From NCBI RefSeq assembly GCF_022201045.2, contig NC_068557.1, positions 3,968,001-4,032,000 of the forward strand: DNA of 64,000 bases. Reading direction: 5' to 3'. This DNA is from Citrus sinensis. Its lineage: Eukaryota > Streptophyta > Magnoliopsida > Sapindales > Rutaceae. The translations under genes were made by a program, and so were the position numbers. Each line of letters opens with the position of its first letter. The stretch's first letter is position 1. Under the pieces are notes generated by a model that saw only the letters and a list, made by a program, of their open reading frames with translations, ran no database searches and had not been told where the DNA came from. Of this stretch, positions 31,285 to 45,200 are shown in pieces.

Positions 31285-33059
31285 TGGATATATTGTTGGG
31301 AAAATATGTTCTTTAATCATGTAGGTATAGATTGTAATAAATTCATTGAATGATTTGTCTTAATCATGTACAAATTTATTGATGTAGTACGAGGTATAGA
31401 TTGTAATAAATTTATTAAATGATTTGTCTTAATCATGTACAAATTTATTGATGTAGTATGATTACATTGAACAAGATCACATATGAGATTTAATTAACTT
31501 TGTAATAACTGTCAGATTTATTAAATCTCATAGACATTGATTTACTGTAATCTTAATCTTGAGTTAGTTATAATTTCATTATTGTAATTGTTATTTTATT
31601 TGAGTTACCAATGGGCACGACACACACTTGTAATCAAGATTACCTAGTATGTTGGTGGGAGCAATTATGAGTATTGAAGTTATAGATTAACAATATAGAA
31701 TTTGTACAACACATCTTTTGATGGGTTTTCGACATTCGATCATAGAATTCTCTTGCCAGAGTATGTCAACATATTTAGTATGTTGAAAATGATCAGTAGA
31801 GAAAACCAGTAAGTATCAAGGAACAAAATGTAATTAAATTGATTGGACAGTTGAGATATCGATTTAATTAATGATGTGATACAAAAGATTATGCAGTAAA
31901 GAAATCAATGTAGCATGGGTCGAATTATTATTCGAAAACACTATCCTATGTAGCATATAATTATGGAAGTCAGTTCTAATCTTTTACTGAAGTATATTTG
32001 GAATTAAATAATTTGGTTAGTTTAATTACAAGCCTAATTATTGTAGCCACTATTGTATGTACCCATATGATCCCCAGGTTAACTCATTTAATTAATTGCG
32101 CCGCTACTGAATTAATAAGTAAGATGACTAGCTATTTGGGTTAAAAGCCTAAATATATTATTTAGTAGGAGACTCCATTTAATATGCTTGTATGTAAGGG
32201 GCTTTGTGTTATTTTATAAGATGGGCCCCTATAACACAAAAACAAGTAAGGCCACTTTTGGTTTTTAATATTTTTTAATTTAAATCAAACGTGATTTAAT
32301 AGAATTAAAAAATATATATAAATATGGAGCTTAGTGTTTCCACAAAATAGAGATATAAAATAGCTTATTTTCTCTAAAAGAAAAAAAGAGGCTACATTAT
32401 ACAGATCGGAGAAAAAAAAATTCTCTCTAAAATTGAGAGGAATATTTTCTCTTGCTAGTTGCTTTTAGTTGTGCTAAAGTTGCTCACACGTCAAGTGCAA
32501 ATCAAATCTGAGTTATAACCTGGAAGATCATTGGTGACGGATCGTGATCTGGGAACTTGAATTATTTTTTATCATTCATCTTCTTAAATTGTTGAGGTAT
32601 GATTTTCTAAATTACGAATTCCTATGTATTGTATGAGATCGGTTCTAAAAGTTTTTATAAAAATTAAAAAAAATTGATTTTTAACCAACATATATCTCCT
32701 CAGTTTACATAAGAGATTATTTTGATTACAAACCAATGATGCAAGTTATGTGTCCTCTCAAGTTATGTCTAAAACTAAATATTGTAACTATAACTTTAAC
32801 TTCTTAAGATTCTTAAACCACCTATACTTTATTAGTCATTTATGATTTAGATATGTATTTTCATAATCATGATATGCTTAAAATTTGCATCTAAATGACA
32901 TGTTACCAATTATTGATGGTGATGTATTTATTATTCGTAGCACTAATGAATAAATGACACATCAAATTTTATATCATTTAAAAAGTAAAATTTGTATCTC
33001 AACTTTATAAATAAATTATTAATTATCATTCTTTAATTTTCATTCCAATTACTGATAAA
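31285..33059. other. 3' flank of copy E and uncharacterised non-coding DNA
   Basis: A 69-bp direct duplication sits at 31323-31460. From about 31460 to 32720 the sequence has no ORF but looks transcribed-repeat-like, with CTTGCTAGTTGC and a CAAGTGCAAATC region, possibly a decayed LTR. I could not find ends or a target duplication. After that, AT-rich DNA leads to the PRAF 3' region. Confidence 0.4.
31323..31460. repeat. 69-bp tandem duplication after copy E
   Basis: Two units start AGGTATAGATTGTAATAAAT (31323, 31392) and end with TTATTGATGTAGTA. It probably covers the 3' UTR end, since TTGTAATAAAT provides near-AATAAA signals in both units. Confidence 0.8.
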
Positions 33060-33502
33060 TAAACACATCACTAATGTAATGTACACGGAAACTTCCTTGA
33101 ACAAGGTTGAACTAAATGAGAACTGACATAAAGATCTGCCGAAGTATTTGATTGTGAATTTACGTGGCAGCTGCTTTCAATTAAGAGCCAGCAACCTCTA
33201 ATAAGAATTTCCATTTCTCACCCTCCATCAACCCCTCAACACAAGGTACTAATTGGCGGAAAAAAAGAAATTAGGTCAAAAGAAAGATAAATCAAGAGGT
33301 GAAAAAGAAAAGCACAATCAAGCCCCTCTATATCTCTTTTCTTCTTTTATCAATTCTCGTTTCCATAAACCTCTTTTAAAAAAAATAAAATAAAATAAAT
33401 AAAAGATGGAAACCAAATATAATTGATCTATATTGAACTCCATATAAATAGCGCAGAATTGTACACAGATCATTACATTTATAGATGATTGTTTTCCTAG
33501 TG
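33060..33502 (-). other. 3' UTR-like region of the PRAF pseudogene
   Basis: Closely parallels 63270-63706 downstream of the intact PRAF terminal exon (GAGCCAGCAACCTCTA, AAGCACAATCAAGCCCCTCT, GATGGAAACCAAAT). The duplication that made the pseudogene therefore carried its 3' flank. Confidence 0.7.
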
Positions 33503-36180
33503 TTAATGACCAAAGCCCTCAATTCCAACACCAACACTTGCCTTATCAATCGTGCGTACGTTGTATTGTTCATATACTCTTGCTCTGTTCTCTGCCCACC
33601 ACTGCTCTGCTTGTTTTTTCACTAAGCGGCTTCCGAGTGTACAGAAAAGATGGAAGGGGAAAAAAATCAATTCTGCAATTATCAAAAGTGCAATCATCCC
33701 TAGAATTACAATAAGATAGCCCGAGGAACTTTACATTAATGTCAAGGGGACCAAGGCAACTAGGCACTCTAAACACTTGTCGGAATACTGATTTCGAGCT
33801 TGTCGATATAAGGATGCCTAAATGGAATTTACTTTAAACTAATTGTCAATAAATCAAGTTGTTATTCAGCATATGTGCTGTGTGCTAGTTTTCATAATTG
33901 AGAGCCATTATTGTAAGATTAAAAAATTAAAGGAAAAGGCGCAAGTTACTAAATGGTACCTAAGCCATTTCGTGTCACTGGTTGTCGCAACTGGGCATTA
34001 GATATCATACCTGAAGCGAACTCTTTTAAGATAATTGAGACCTCCTGGTAGTGAGGTAAGTGCTATATATCCACCAGGATCATCTTGCTCAATCCATTCA
34101 TTGTCATTAGATGATTCACCTTCTTTAGTTCTGCTCCCATTTCTAGTTGCCGCTTCCGACTGGCATTGTTTGGAGCTACGATTACTGGCAGTGCTGGACC
34201 CATTAGAAAGCAAAAGGTTGTTTGATCCCGTTCTTGAGCTGCTGTTTGACCACCTAGCCGATCAATTGAAGCATTTGACACATCGATGGAAGGAGGACTG
34301 GAACTAAAGAAAGTAAATGTTGGTGATTTGATGTTCCGTAGTGTCCCTACTGGCAGTCTCTCAGCCATATCCTTCAACTATTCAACAAGAATAACAAAGG
34401 CATCATCAATATAAAGTGTGATTATAAGTGTAAGCACAGTCAGTAAAACTAATGAATCTACTCACCATCTAGAATAAAGGCGCTAATTAGATCCTTATTT
34501 TGATGCCACTTACAAATAATTCCATAAGACATAATACTAATGAATAAAGAAAACTGCCTTACTTGGGCAGTCAATGACTTAATCACTTCCTTTGCTGCTT
34601 TGCATTTTGCAGTCTCTTCCCCTGCAATTGCTATTGCCTCCTTCAACTGTTTAGTTGTCCTTTCCAGCTCAACCTCTTGAAGTTGAGCTTTCCGAGTATG
34701 ATTCTCCACCTGCGAGAGATAGAGAGGGATCAGCATTCTGCCAAAACAGAAGAAGGAAAAGTTTAATATGGCTATTGGGAAAAAAATAAATGAATAAATA
34801 AAGACTTTACTTAACAACCTGCCTGCTCTGGAGATAACGCTCAATAACTAGCTCCAAAAAGCAAATAACAATATTTAAGGAATTAAATAGTAACCTGTTG
34901 GGATCTTGAGGTCTGGATTCTATCCATTCATAATTTTTCTAGAGCTTACAGCTTCTAAACCAAAAACGTATGCCTGAAGGATTTAGCATCACATAAAAAG
35001 CTCATGAAATTGCACTAATAAAATTGAAGGGGGGAAGAAGATCTCTTCACAAACTTCTAGCCATTAAATTTTCATGATGGTCAAACAGATTGAATTCCCA
35101 AACTATTACGTTTGCAATGCCATAGGCAATGAATGGAGAGAAATGGCTGCATTAGACCTTTATTTTCATTTTGCTTATTTTCATTGGTCATCATGTGGAT
35201 TTTACGCAAACTTTGTGTTGAGATATATCTCATTAAATATGGCTATGATTCTTGATTTCTGGATACTAAGGAGCATTGCTAAATATATTTAGCGAATGAA
35301 ATTTGGCTCTGAAACTACTATTACATTGAATTTAAATAATCAAGCAGATAACCATGTAAAGCATCTATTAGCTCAAGCTATTATTGATGCGTAATGCAAG
35401 TATTTTAGGAAGTTCACTCAATTAATCACTTGTAATTAGAGAAAAGCAAATACCTATTCTCTTAATTTAAAACCTCTTGGCCAACGCGATCGTTGGTCCT
35501 TTTTGCATCATCCACAAGGATTTTAGGCGAGGTAGGTCCTCCAAGAGTCGGGGTCGGTGTGGTTGAACGAGGTGGGCTGGGCTGCCTTGATATTGGCGAT
35601 GTTGCTCGTGATACAATTCTCGACCCAGGAACAGAAGCTGAGAAGAACTTCTTGGATGATCCAAACATGGCATTGAAAGGTTTAGGAATATTGAGTGCTC
35701 GCCATTTCGTGCTTCCATTTGGAATAGGTGCAACTCGGCTGCTATTAAATTCTAGTTTCTTGTTCCTCTTGTATCTGCCTTCTGATTGTTTAAACTATTC
35801 CATCGAAGAAAATCTTGCAAGTTGTGCACGAGACCTAGAACCCAACTTCTCATCTTTATCAATAAATTCATTAGGACCCTGATTGATGCTTCCTCTTCTA
35901 CTCACAGAGGAATGTGATGAATCATCAGTGTGAAAGGCTTTTCTTAGTTTACTGAAACAATTATCACAGATGCGATAAGGTTTGTTGGGATTTGGTGCCA
36001 TTGAAGCCTTTAGAGTCTTCTTACTGCTGGATGAATGACAAAAAACCATTCCATAGTTATAACAATTATGGCGTTTTCTTTTGAAATTATTAAATGGTAG
36101 GCGGCAACCAGAGCGCATGGACTGATCAACACCAGAGACCCACTTTGAAGGCAGGTAGCTGCAGGGCTGCAGTAAAATTA
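33503..36180 (-). pseudogene. PRAF-type gene (RCC1-FYVE-BRX family), 5'-truncated pseudogene
   Basis: On the minus strand: exon about 35462-36180 with a FYVE zinc finger ([34 protein letters not shown]) and a Ser/Pro-rich linker; exon 34563-34709 (49 aa, coiled coil, ENHTRKAQLQEVELERTT); exon 34011-34377; final exon to 33503 with the BRX end ([17 protein letters not shown]). Intact relatives have PH and RCC1 repeats first; these are absent. Damage: two FYVE cysteines lost (NCYNYG, CHSSSS), a stop at 35795 after FSSME, a frameshift near 34213, the last acceptor AG changed to AC at 33637-33638, and an extra A in the run near 33615. Compare the intact exon at 63707-63839. Intact PRAFs bind phosphoinositides; this copy cannot. 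Confidence 0.88.
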
Positions 36181-36372
36181 GTACATGTTAGAGTGCAATT
36201 TATGCACTAATTTTGCATTGTTTGCTTTCCTTAATATTGATGTTTTACACTTAATAATAGTGATTCACTTGTATTTTATTTTTATAGGTGCAAATTTATA
36301 ATACATCTTTTTGGATCCTTCTGGCTTCATTTAGATTGGCTTCATTCTATTTGAGAAAATTTATAATACCAT
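36181..36372. other. breakpoint between PRAF pseudogene and LINE
   Basis: Unique sequence followed by a 24-bp copy (36320-36343) of a stretch that also lies inside the LINE at 36397-36420 (TTCTGGCTTCATTTAGATTG). It looks like a local filler duplication at a deletion or insertion breakpoint. The PRAF 5' exons are missing from here on. Confidence 0.5.
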
Positions 36373-39340
36373 AGATAGCAAGCAAACTCTTTATAATTCT
36401 GGCTTCATTTAGATTGGCTTTAAAAAAGAGTAAACAATCATCGGCAAAGAATAGGTGAGAAATGCTAGGTGCACTCCTAGCCACTTTGATCCCATGAAGA
36501 AATCCAGCCATTTCCTGATTACGGAACAACGAACTAAGACCCTCAGCACAAATTATAAATAAATAAGGAGATAACGGATCACCCTGTTGAAGCCCTCTAC
36601 TTGGGATAATCGACCCCACTTCCGCCCCATTCCTTAGCACTTTATAACTCACTGTAGAAACACACAACATAATAAGATCCACCCAACCCTCATCAAATCC
36701 CATCCTCAACATCACAACCTTTAGGAAGTCCCATTCAATCCGATTATATGCTTTTGACATGTCAATCTTGAACGCCGCTGTACCCGTCTTTCCTTGCTTC
36801 TTTCTTTTGAGAAAATGAACAATTTCAGCCGATATGAGGATATTGTCAGTGATTGCTCTGCCCGGAACAAATGCACTCTGGGATTCAGAAATGACAGAGT
36901 CTAATACCAGCTTCATTCTATTTGCAAGCATCTTTGCAACTATCTTGTATAAGACATTGCACAATGCAATAGGGCGCATGTCTGTCAAAGTTTCAGGCTG
37001 CAGCTTCTTAGGAATTAATACAATTAAGGTATCATTCAGTTCATCAAGGAAGGTGCGAGTTGAAATAAAGTGTAGGCACGCATCAGTAACATCTTGTCCA
37101 ATTATATTCCAAAATTTCTGATAAAAGGCGGGGTTCATACCATCCGGCCCCATGGATTTATCCGGATGCATACTGAATAACGCCTCCTTAACATCAACAG
37201 CCGTGAACGGCTCCAACAACAATTGATTATGCATCACGGTTATACTAGGCTCAATACAAGATACTACTGGATCACAAAAACACCCTCCAAAAGAAAATAG
37301 TTTCTGAAAATGCTCAACAATTAAATCATCAAGCTCAAGAGTATTCAAAACCCACATACCCTGATTATTTCGCAGCTTCTTAACCGTATTTTTCTTCTTC
37401 TTCGTTGAGGATGTAGCATGAAAGAATCGGGAATTCAAGTCTCCCTCATTGAGCCAAAGCAACTTAGCTCTCTGTTTCCAGTAAACTTCGTGACTGTGAA
37501 ATAGTTCGTTGAACTGTTTTCGGGCTTCAGTGAAAGCTTCCAGCCCCTCTTGGTCTCTTCTACCCCGTAACATGTTCGTCTTTTTCTTGCAGCCCGCAAT
37601 ACAATTACGGAAATCCCGAACTAACTTCCCACCCCACTTCAACAAATCCACTCCACAGACATTAAGCTTCTGCTGAATTGGTAAACCATCAGTAGAGCTC
37701 CAGCTCCTACCAATTATGTCCTCACACTCTGGTTCTCTCAACCACAAATTCTCAAATAAAAAATGATTGTGCCGAGGAATGAGAGTCGATGGTTTTGGAT
37801 CCAGAAAAATTAGTAGGTGATCTGAGCATGATGCCTCCAAACTCCAAACCTTGGCTGTCGGAAATAAGCTACAGCAAGCCCTATTAGCCAGAACCCGATC
37901 TAAGCGCTCCTCAACCCATTCTGATGTCCCTCTACCTCGCTCCTAAGTGAACTGGTAGCCCTCCATCCCCAAATCCACCAAACCTGCATCAGCCACTGCC
38001 TCTCGAAACCCATTAAGCTTCCAGTTGGGTTGAGCTCGCCTCCCTCGTTTCTCAAAGTTTGAAAGAAGATCATTGAAGTCCCCTAAGCATACCCAAGGAA
38101 AAGAGGAAATTGTAGCCAAATAGCGTAGAAGATTCCACGAATCGCGTTTTCTTGCTGATTCCGGATACCCATAAATATCCGGTCATTCTTCAAGAACCCG
38201 AACCCGCTCCACCAATCTTTATATCTATAAAATTCTTTGCACATTTAATTAAACGAGCTTCAGTCTTTACATCCCAGAACAAAGCCAATCCACCTCTGCG
38301 CCCCATCCGATCCACAACAAACAAATTTTCAAAGCCCAATTTACGTCTAAGATATTCCAGCTGATTTCTATAACTTAACGTTTCCATTAAAAAAACCACA
38401 GAAGGCCTCTTGTGTTTGACCAATTCTATCAACACTTGAACTGTCCGTGGGTGGCCCAGCCCATGGCAGTTCCAGCTAAGGATACTCATTGGGTTCAGTG
38501 GGCCTGTTCTACAAGACCCACCGATAATCCATTTTTTGGAATCACCACTCCCTCCATCATAGTAGAAGTATCACTTTGAGAGCCCAAATTCTCTTCCAGC
38601 CCAAGGTCAGATCTTCTCCTCTTAGCCTCTAAAATAATAAGACCCATTTCCGAACCCACTTTCTCCTCATGTGCAAAACCAGTTCCAATTACGTTCTTTC
38701 CTTTATTCTTGAATTGACTATTAGTTGGCACCAAACCATAAGTTGCCTTATTAGCCCGCGTGGTCCCCTCAATCTCGCCATCCACTTGACCACTAGATAT
38801 AGTAAGTCCCGATTTTGTGTGAGGAAAGGAATCAACTTTCATTACATCCGCGGGTTCCATGCTATTGCCATCTTTTGCTTCCCCCGTCTCCGGTGGCCCC
38901 GAACGCAACCACCTCTCACCGGAATTCAAGTTATTTCGTCTTATGGGCGCCTTCATCCACTGCCCATAAGGTTTTATGATGTCACATTTAGGATGATCGT
39001 ATAAGGACGGGCATTGCCTTTCGATATGACCCAACAATCCACATATGAAACAAAAAACTTAGAGACGCTCATACTTGAAATCTATCCAAACCCATTCTCC
39101 ACCAGATTCCTTTAATCGCATACGGCGCTTAAGAGGCTTCCTAACATCAATAGACACCCTTATACGCATATAATTTCTCCAAACACCCATTAAATTATTT
39201 TCGTCGGATGCCTGAAATTCACCAATATAGTCTCCGATATTCTGCAGCACCTTTTTCTGAAAGAAAGCTAATTGGTAAATTATAAATTTGGATCCAGAAG
39301 GATGTATGGTAAAATTATAATAGTGATACCTTAACAAAGT
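36373..39340 (-). mobile_element. LINE (L1-type) fragment, truncated at both ends
   Basis: Minus strand, in order: ORF1 remnant (39337 to about 38495) with a CCHC knuckle CFICGLLGHIERQCP and one stop at 39059; endonuclease start MSILSWNCHGLGHPRTVQVL at 38489, soon frameshifted; then reverse transcriptase from 37840 to 36347 (497 aa). The latter shows KSMGPDGMNPAFYQKFW, KIDMSKAYNRIEWDFL, QQGDPLSPYLFIICAEGL and FADDCLLFF. It ends just after the FADD motif, so the thumb, the rest of ORF2 and the poly(A) tail are missing. The polymerase motifs are intact but the element cannot move. Confidence 0.88.
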
Positions 39341-39426
39341 ATAAGATCACACACTATAAAATTATTCACACACACAAAAATTAAATATGAAAATTAGTTT
39401 GAGCCTTAATAAGATTCTTTTACCTT
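39341..39426. other. BAHD module sliver between two LINEs, with LINE target site
   Basis: Matches 15130-15215. It ends with AAGATTCTTTTACCTT (39411-39426), which is repeated at 46195-46210 on the far side of the plus-strand LINE. Confidence 0.75.
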
Positions 39427-40015
39427 CATTAAGCCTATCAAAAGAGGCGACCTCTCATGTATCAAGATTTCAGAAAATGTTTTTCAACAGCGACTTCAGA
39501 CCTGCAAAACTAATCTTATTGGTCGTCTGATTCTCAATAAGGGAACAAAACCAATGCGCACCAATGATTTACAACAGTTTCTTAAAAAAAATTGGAACCC
39601 TTCTGGACTATGGCGACTAGTGCCTCTTGCAAAAGGCTACTTTGACATCCATTTTTCTCTTGAAGAGGACATGCGCAATGCATGGGCGGGAGGCACTTGC
39701 TCTCTTGGTGGTTGTGGTGTATTTCGACTTTATCAATGGCAGCCTGATTTCGATCCTTATGCACCAGTTGTCCAATCTCACTCGCAAGTATGGATTCGTA
39801 TGTATGGTCTAAACTAGGAATATTGGGATCCTCGCACCTTGATGGAAATTGCATGTGGCGTTGGTAATCCGCTTCAATTGGATCGCGCAACACATGATGG
39901 ATTATTTGGACATTATGCATGTGTCCTGGTTGAGGTTGATTTATCAGACATTCCTATATTAATCCTTGTGGAGCGCGAAGGATATAGCTTTTCAATTGGA
40001 ATCTACTATGAGAAT

Positions 40016-40032
40016 CCCCCCCCCCCCCCCCC
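40016..40032. repeat. poly-C run of 17
   Basis: Sits in the LINE ORF1 just before the CCHC knuckle and shifts the frame. Its length may be an assembly error. Confidence 0.85.
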
Positions 40033-40989
40033 GGTGTGATACATGTGGCCTCCTAGGTCATAAATCATCTCAATGCCGACGCAACAATGATCCTGCTATA
40101 AATAAAAATGACATTAAAAGGCCTCCAATAATGGTAGATAGACCAGTTTTTAAACCTTCTGCCGATGTTAATGCCACAACAGTGTAGCAAAGAAGTTTCT
40201 AAGCTATCTATTGATGCTAATGTTGGTATGATGCAGCAAGAGGTATCCATGGCACTTGATGATAACGCTACAATGTTGCATAAAGATGTACATGTTCCGG
40301 TTAATGAGACTGGGATTATTAATGATATATCTCCTGAACAGAATGTTTCAAATGCTGAATTAGTGGAGGTTGATAATGAGATAAATGTGAATGTTAATAA
40401 TGATTTGAGTGAACACTACACTGGTGATCCAGCTTTGAACTTTTCAAACAACTTTGTGCATGATTCAGCTCAAGCCTTAGCTGCTGATGGCTCTTCAGTA
40501 ACAGCAGCAGAGATAGCTACTAGTTCGGATCAATTGCTACAAGAGATTAATGCAATATAATTGAGAATTAAGCTATTAAGGACGCTAGCCATCCGATTGA
40601 TGCAGATGGTTTTCAGCTGGTGATCTCTAAATCAGAGCAAAAAAAATGGAAGCAGCGTGCTTGACAAGCATCCTTGTCCACTTCCCCAAGCCTCACCCGA
40701 GGCAAAACTACCCTATTGTCTAAATGAAAGTTCTCTATTGGAATTTGAGGGGTGTGGCTAATTTAAACACTCAATCTGAATTAGCCAATCTCTGCCACAC
40801 ACATAAACCCGACTTATTGTGCATTTCAGAACCAATGGTGTCATTTGACTCTATTTCGCCTTTATTTTGGAAATCTTGCAAAATGAAGCTTGTCTGCACA
40901 AACATTAGAGATTGTTTGCCTAATCTTTGGCTTTTTTATGCTTCTATGCATAATTTACCAAGTATCATTGCCATTTTTAGCTAGTCTAT

Positions 40990-42269
40990 TGTTGTATAAA
41001 TTTTATTGAACTCGCAAGTGCACGAATCTATTGTAGAATAGATCAATGGTGACGAGTGTCAATCCCACGAGGAGGTAAATTTTAATTATGTGTAGAATTA
41101 ATTTTCTAAGTGGGTGGATAGATTTATGGTAAAAAATTATTTGGAATATCTTAAAATTTAAATTGAAATGGCATAATTAAATTAAAGTGGAAACTATTAT
41201 AATCGAAGCACTAGGTATCTGGATCTGCATCAACATGCACAATGGACTAAATATCCCTTATTAATGTCAATTAAATCATGAGGGGGGTTTCCACTCCTCA
41301 TGAACCACACTCTAATAAATATGGTGCTAAGGGCTTATTGTGCTAAATAATAATAATCTTGTACTAGGGAGCCGGTTAAACCAGGGCGGTATCTAGAAAA
41401 TATTATTATTATTTGTCGACGAAAAGTTAAAACATTTCACAATGACCATGCAGTTTGGTTGTAAATAATTCCGTGTATATGCATGTACCGTACGCGCGAT
41501 TTTTGGTCTACTAACATGTTGCCACGTCACCGATTAACAGTATATAAGAATTTTAGTCCAATAGAATCGTGACACCTCATCAGTCAATGTCACATCATCA
41601 TTTTGTATATGTGAACATCATCATGTGATAAGAATCAATTTCAAATCAACCACAATCAAGACAATGACAGCAAGGCAATCATGAACTCTACAAAAGGAAG
41701 GAATAAATTTTCCAGCTAAAGGCTTACCAAGTTCAAGACTTGACAACAACGACTAGTATTAGTTTTAGCCTAAACTTTCTCAAATCACAATCTTCATGGA
41801 TATAATAGGAAACTCTCCTATGTCAAGCCATAACATTGTCCTAAAATACCTCCTTATCTTTGTATAAATTGTACAGGATCATGTAAAGAAAAGAAGTGGA
41901 GAAGAAATAATATTTTCCTTCAGCTATTTAATCTATATCAATTTATCTTTTATCATGAACAGTAACATGGACAGTACCGTACATGTAAATAATACGTACA
42001 TGTGAACAATGACATTTTTTCTTTTATGCTCCTCCTAAGGTTTTCGACTGTCCTGAGTTCAAAAGTGATGTCCGTTTTGCTGTCTGATCTCTCGTTCATT
42101 TTGAAATGACCATGATGCCCTTAAAATATATAAAATACTTAATTAAAATAAAACACACATAATTAAATCACAAGAGACTTAAATACATCAAAGTAATTGT
42201 GTTAGTAAGACTTGAAATGTAAAATAACGATTTTCTCCTTTATAAATATACACCTTCTAGCACTCAACA
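40990..42269 (-). mobile_element. solo LTR inserted in the plus-strand LINE
   Basis: 1280 bp from TGTTGTATAAATT to CACTCAACA, flanked by TCTAT (40985-40989, 42270-42274). The LINE endonuclease frame breaks at the left edge and resumes at the right (DNFTCYLTFVYA at 42291). On the minus strand TGTTGAGTGC leads to TATTTATAAAGG within 40 bp. The right-hand motif in minus orientation (GTGGGATTGACACTCG, TTCGTGCACTTGCGAG) is common in gypsy LTR ends. Nothing coding inside. Confidence 0.88.
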
Positions 42270-45200
42270 TCTATCACAGTTGAGATAATGTTAGATAATT
42301 TTACCTGCTATCTTACTTTTGTCTATGCAGCTATGTCTTACATTGATCGTAAAATTTTATGGCAAGAGCTAATTTCCTTAAGCTCTTCGTGTTCATGCCC
42401 TTGGCTTCTGGTAGGAGATTTTAATATTATTTTAGGAGCGCATGAAAGGCACGGTGGTGATCTTCCTTTGGGTACTTCTTGCTCAGACTTCTCTAGTATG
42501 ATTAACAATTGCAATCTCTCTCATTTGGAGGTGGAAGGAAACCAATTCACCTGGTCTTATGGTTCAGTTTCTCGTGGTTATATGGAATAGCACCTTGATC
42601 GTGCCTTATGCAACCTACAATTTTATGATGCTTGGCCTATAAGTAAATGTGTTGTGCTACCCCCGCACATGTTCGGATCATAGTGCCCTTTTAATCTCAG
42701 GTGCTGGAACTTTATCTCTGGGTCTCAGACCTTTCAAATTCCACCCGGTGTGGCTGGAGCACTCATCTTTTAAAGACATTGTTTTATCTTGCTGGAATTC
42801 TTCTCATTTTTATGGGTGTCCTATGTTTGTTCTCACTTCTAAACTTAAAGCTTTGAAATCTTGTTTAAAGAGTTAGAACTTGTAGGCTTTTGGAAATGTT
42901 CATGTCAATGTTGTCGAAACCAGGAATAAGCTTTCTGTTATTCAATCGGCCGTATCTTCCACCGGTGGTTCTGAAAAGGCTAGAACTAAATGGCTTTCTG
43001 ACAGGGATCGTTGCTTAAAGTTTTTTAATGCATTCTGCAAGGCCAAAGTTGCTCGCTCTTCTCTTAATAGTCTTTGCATTGATGGTTCTTTGACCACAAA
43101 TCCTGTTTTAATCTCTGATCACATTGTGGCTTATTATCAGAACCTTTATACCTCTTCAGGGACTTCTTCTGATTTTGCTGAGATTTGCTCTGTGATTCCT
43201 AATATTGTTTCTCAAGAGGAAAATACCTCTCTTACTGCTATTCCTAAAGCGAATGAAATTAAAGCTACTGTTTTCTCAATGGATTCGCACAGTGCTCCAG
43301 GCCCAGATGGATTTTCAGGCTCCTTTTATCAGTCTTGCTGGGATATTATAGGAGCTGATGTAGTTAACTCTGTTCAGCAGTTCTTTTCACAAGGATATCT
43401 TCTTCCGAACCTGAATTCTAATTTTATCGTGCTTATCCCTAAAGAGCCAGGTGCGAATGAAATTTCAAAATTTGGTCCTATTGGTCTTGAAAATTTTATT
43501 TTTAAAATCATTCTGAAAATTTTGGCTAATCGCTTGGGCAAGTTTATTACTAGAATTTTATCTCCTCAGCAGACAGCTTTCATAAAAGGTCGCAGCATTG
43601 TGGAGTCGATTGGAATGGTGTCTGAAAATGTGAATCTCCTTGACAGGAAAAACTTGGGTGGCAACCTTGGGCTAAAACTGGATATAAAAAAGACTTTTGA
43701 TTCTCTTGAGTGGAATTTTCTTCTACATGTTCTTCGTTGCTTCGGTTTTTCTGAGACTTTTATTAAATGGGTGCATACTTTATTACATTCTACAAAACTC
43801 TCTATTCTTATAAACGGCTGCCCTTGTGGTTTTTTCTCCTGCAGTAGAGGAGTTCGGCAAGGGGACCCTCTTTCTCCCTTGTTAGTTTGTCTGGCTAAGG
43901 ATGTGCTTAGTAGAGGTTTGACAAATCTTCACACTAGAGGTTTGGTTAAGCCTATTTCTTCTCCGAGGGATTGCACTCCGCCATCGCACTGTCTCTATGC
44001 AAATGATGTTTTTGTTTTTACAAGAGGGGACGTGAGATCTCTTAACAATTTAATGTGTTTTTTGGATTGCTATAGTAGATCCTCTGGACAATACATCAAT
44101 AAAGACAAAAGTTTCTTTTACAGTGGCTCTCATGCATTCAAAGAAAATATATCATCCAATCTATCTTGGGATTCCAAGAAGGCTCATTTCCTTTCAATTA
44201 TTTGGGAGTTCCTATCTTTAAAGGTCACCCCAAAGGAATATATTTTCAAAGTCTTGCCAATAAGGTAAAATCTAAACTAGAGTCTTGGATGGGTAGGTTG
44301 TTGTCTATGGCTGGAAGGGTCCATCTAGAGCAATCTGTTATTCAGGCCATGCTTCTTCACAGCTTCATGATTTATAGATGGCCAAAGTCTCTTATTAATC
44401 AAATCTCATGTTGGACTTGAAACTTTATTTGGACAGGTTGCTGTGACAGGAGGCACCTGGTTACAGTTTCTTGGCCCACAGTTTGCTCTCTAAAAAATAA
44501 AGGTCGTTTGGGTCTGCGAGATTTTAATCATCTGAATTTTACTGCTTTACTAAAAACGGCCTGGAACATCTTCTCATATTCTTCTCCCTGGAGCATCTTC
44601 TTTAAAGGCCATTTTAATTTCTCCCTTGGCAGCATGTCTAGTACTCATAAAAGCTCATCAATATGGTCCGGTTTGAAACTTGTTATTCCAAAACTTTTCC
44701 AAAGCTGCAAATGGATTATTGGTAGTGGTGATTCAGTGAATCTTTGGCTTGATAAGCGGCTTCTTGCTCCAATAGCGAGCACCTTTCCTATTAATATTCA
44801 TGCTCCACATCTTAAATCTAAAGTGTCATCTTTGATTGCTGCAAATTCTTGGTCAATTCCTGAGGCTTTTCAACAATATTTTCCAACTTTGACAACACAA
44901 ATTCTTGCAGTTCCTCTTCCTCTTGAACCTGTGGATGATGTCTTAATATGGGAGCACTCTAGCAACGGTATGTTAACTCTTACTAATTGCTACAAATCTT
45001 TTCTTGGTGAATCTTCTATTTATCAGTGGAATGCAGCCTTATGGAGCAAGTATATAGCCCCAAATTTTCCATCTTAGCTTGGAAGCTCTTCCACGAAAGG
45101 CTTTCTACGGAAGACAATCTCCGTCTTAGAGGCATGCACATTGTTTCTGCCTGCCAACTTTGTACAACTATGCAGTGTGAGGAAACTATTAGCCATCTTC

